A stretch of 64,000 nt of DNA from Allorhizobium ampelinum S4 (GTDB taxonomy: Bacteria; Pseudomonadota; Alphaproteobacteria; Rhizobiales; Rhizobiaceae): the NCBI RefSeq assembly GCF_000016285.1, contig NC_011989.1:3511001-3575000 (forward strand), read 5' to 3'. The notes beneath the pieces are model-generated. The model was not told where the DNA came from. It worked only from the letters and a program-made list of their open reading frames with translations, and searched no databases. This document shows, piece by piece, positions 63,115 to 64,000 of this stretch (positions within the stretch are counted from its first letter, which is position 1; every line of letters begins with the position of its first letter). Position numbers and translations under genes: made by a program.

Positions 63115-63567
63115 TCAGAGCGGTTGCTGGTAGATGATAAAGGGGGTCTTGTCCGCCACCTGATCATAGAGGCGACGGGCCGTTCTGTTAAACTCCTGGG
63201 TCATCCAATAGACCTTGCCCGCGCCGATCTCCATCGCCGCCGCATTGACCGCTGCAATCAGCGCCCGGCCGATGCCAAGCCCACGCACCTCAGGATCGAC
63301 ATAGAGATCCTGAAGATAGCAGACATCGGCAATATACCAGCAGGACCGATGAAAGACATAATGGCGGAGGCCGACAGCCTTCCCTCCGGCCACAGCCAGA
63401 AACCCGCGAAATTCGCCAGCTCCCTGCCCCGTCAGCCGGGCAAAGGTGGTCGCATAGATCTCTTCGGGCAGTTCCGTTTCGTAAAAGGCGAGATAGGCGC
63501 GCCACAGGCGGCGCCAGTCTGCCTCGTCGTCAACAGTCAGGGGACGGACCAGAAGTTCGCTGCTCAT
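63115..63567 (-). CDS. GNAT acetyltransferase
   Basis: A 150-residue acetyl-CoA dependent transferase. The acetyl-CoA signature is [21 protein letters not shown] (RxxGxG) at about residues 90-110, followed by [20 protein letters not shown]. It resembles diamine or amino-acid acetyltransferases, substrate unknown. The ATG at 63567 overlaps the metA stop (ATGA), so it is translated with metA. The VWA gene follows after six bases. Confidence 0.88.
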   Translation of the reverse strand: MSSELLVRPLTVDDEADWRRLWRAYLAFYETELPEEIYATTFARLTGQGAGEFRGFLAVAGGKAVGLRHYVFHRSCWYIADVCYLQDLYVDPEVRGLGIGRALIAAVNAAAMEIGAGKVYWMTQEFNRTARRLYDQVADKTPFIIYQQPL

Positions 63568-64000
63568 ATGCCGCGCCCCTTGCCGATATCGTTCAAATCA
63601 TAGCTGGTGGTCTGATACATTTCGTTGATCCAGTTTCCAAACAGCAGATGCGCATGGCTGCGCCAGCGGTTGAGCGGCGTCAGTGTATCATCGTTGTGGG
63701 GAAAGTAATCATATGGCAGGCGGATCGGGATGCCGGCGCTGACGTCGCGGAAATATTCATCCGCCAGCGAGGTGGAATCATATTCGACGTGATTGAACAT
63801 ATAGAGCCGATTGCCCTTGTCCTCCTGCACCAGGCAGACACCCATCTCGTCGGATTCCATCAGGATGTTCAGGTCCGGCACTTTTTCGATATCGGCGCGG
63901 CGTACTTCGGTCCAGCGTGAGACCGGCACCTGAAAATCATCCGAGAAGCCGTTGAGATAGATGGAGGAGGGTGCCAGATTGCGGTGGCGGAACACGCCGA
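63564..64000 (-). CDS. metA: Homoserine O-succinyl/acetyltransferase MetA, C-terminal part (runs off the right edge)
   Basis: The last 145 codons of a metA-type gene. [41 protein letters not shown] with the catalytic His and a Glu, and [16 protein letters not shown] are diagnostic of MetA. It acylates homoserine at the first step of methionine synthesis from it. The N-terminus and upstream region, where a SAM riboswitch might be in rhizobia, lie beyond base 64000. Its stop overlaps the GNAT start (ATGA). Confidence 0.93.
   Translation of the reverse strand, partial: GVFRHRNLAPSSIYLNGFSDDFQVPVSRWTEVRRADIEKVPDLNILMESDEMGVCLVQEDKGNRLYMFNHVEYDSTSLADEYFRDVSAGIPIRLPYDYFPHNDDTLTPLNRWRSHAHLLFGNWINEMYQTTSYDLNDIGKGRGI

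Overview
The window is chromosomal DNA of an alphaproteobacterium, almost certainly a member of the Rhizobiaceae (Agrobacterium/Allorhizobium/Rhizobium group). This rests on recognisable rhizobial proteins (DUF2794, DUF2585, IalB-like, COG3825-type VWA protein), Ala/Glu-rich tails on L19 and S16, a CtrA-type box before ftsK, and a rhizobial intergenic palindrome. Coding density is high and genes lie on both strands in short operons. There is no rRNA, CRISPR array, transposase, integrase or phage block. It reads as stable core genome, and I found no convincing new defence or mobile system.

Layout. 1-8 kb: the 5' end of argG, an SDR oxidoreductase, an unknown protein with a His...Cys-His pattern, a LysE exporter, rlmN with two tiny membrane proteins, an IalB-like protein, a YkvA protein, PCD/DCoH, ThpR and a GDSL esterase. 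8-14.5 kb: a YbbA/YbbP-type ABC system divergent from the esterase, a Bax-inhibitor-1 protein, a GNAT enzyme, DUF2794 and DUF1223. 14.8-20.8 kb: acnA, then the cytochrome c maturation operon ccmABCDG; ccmD is a short gene of 56 codons. 20.8-26.7 kb: a minus-strand group dapF-mtaB-ftsY-yciB-DUF2585, preceded by an MBL hydrolase. 27-33 kb: ffh, chorismate mutase, rpsP, rimM and trmD, with rplS cut off by a convergent TauE/SafE gene. 33-36.6 kb: a copper-type cluster (DUF2946, PepSY, CopC, CopD). 36.7-43 kb: an amino-acid ABC binding protein and permease without an ATPase, two divergent glycosyltransferases (one SPINDLY/OGT-like) and leuC. 43-48 kb: an aldo/keto reductase, an L,D-transpeptidase, an OmpR-type regulator with a cNMP-binding protein, a 50-bp inverted repeat pair, a nucleotidyltransferase-HEPN protein and xthA. 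48-54.7 kb: lolA, ftsK, and glnK-amtB behind a sigma-54-like promoter, then tesB. 54.7-64 kb: a UbiH-like monooxygenase, Trm112, a LON-domain protein, CnoX-like thioredoxin, prolyl-tRNA deacylase, tRNA-Gly(GCC), an MFS transporter, aldose 1-epimerase, and the metA-GNAT-VWA operon running off the right edge.

How the genes work together. SRP protein Ffh and its receptor FtsY are both here. Translation and RNA modification genes (rlmN, mtaB, rimM, trmD, rpsP, rplS, trm112, proX, tRNA-Gly) are unusually numerous. GlnK-AmtB is the ammonium uptake and sensing pair. CcmABCDG exports haem and reduces apocytochrome for c-type cytochrome assembly; CcmE, F and H must lie elsewhere. Envelope genes (lolA, yciB, ftsK, L,D-transpeptidase) are scattered among these. 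The most interesting loose ends are the unknown protein at 1425-2240, the SPINDLY-like glycosyltransferase, the nucleotidyltransferase-HEPN protein beside the palindromic repeat, and the regulatory sites before ftsK and glnK.
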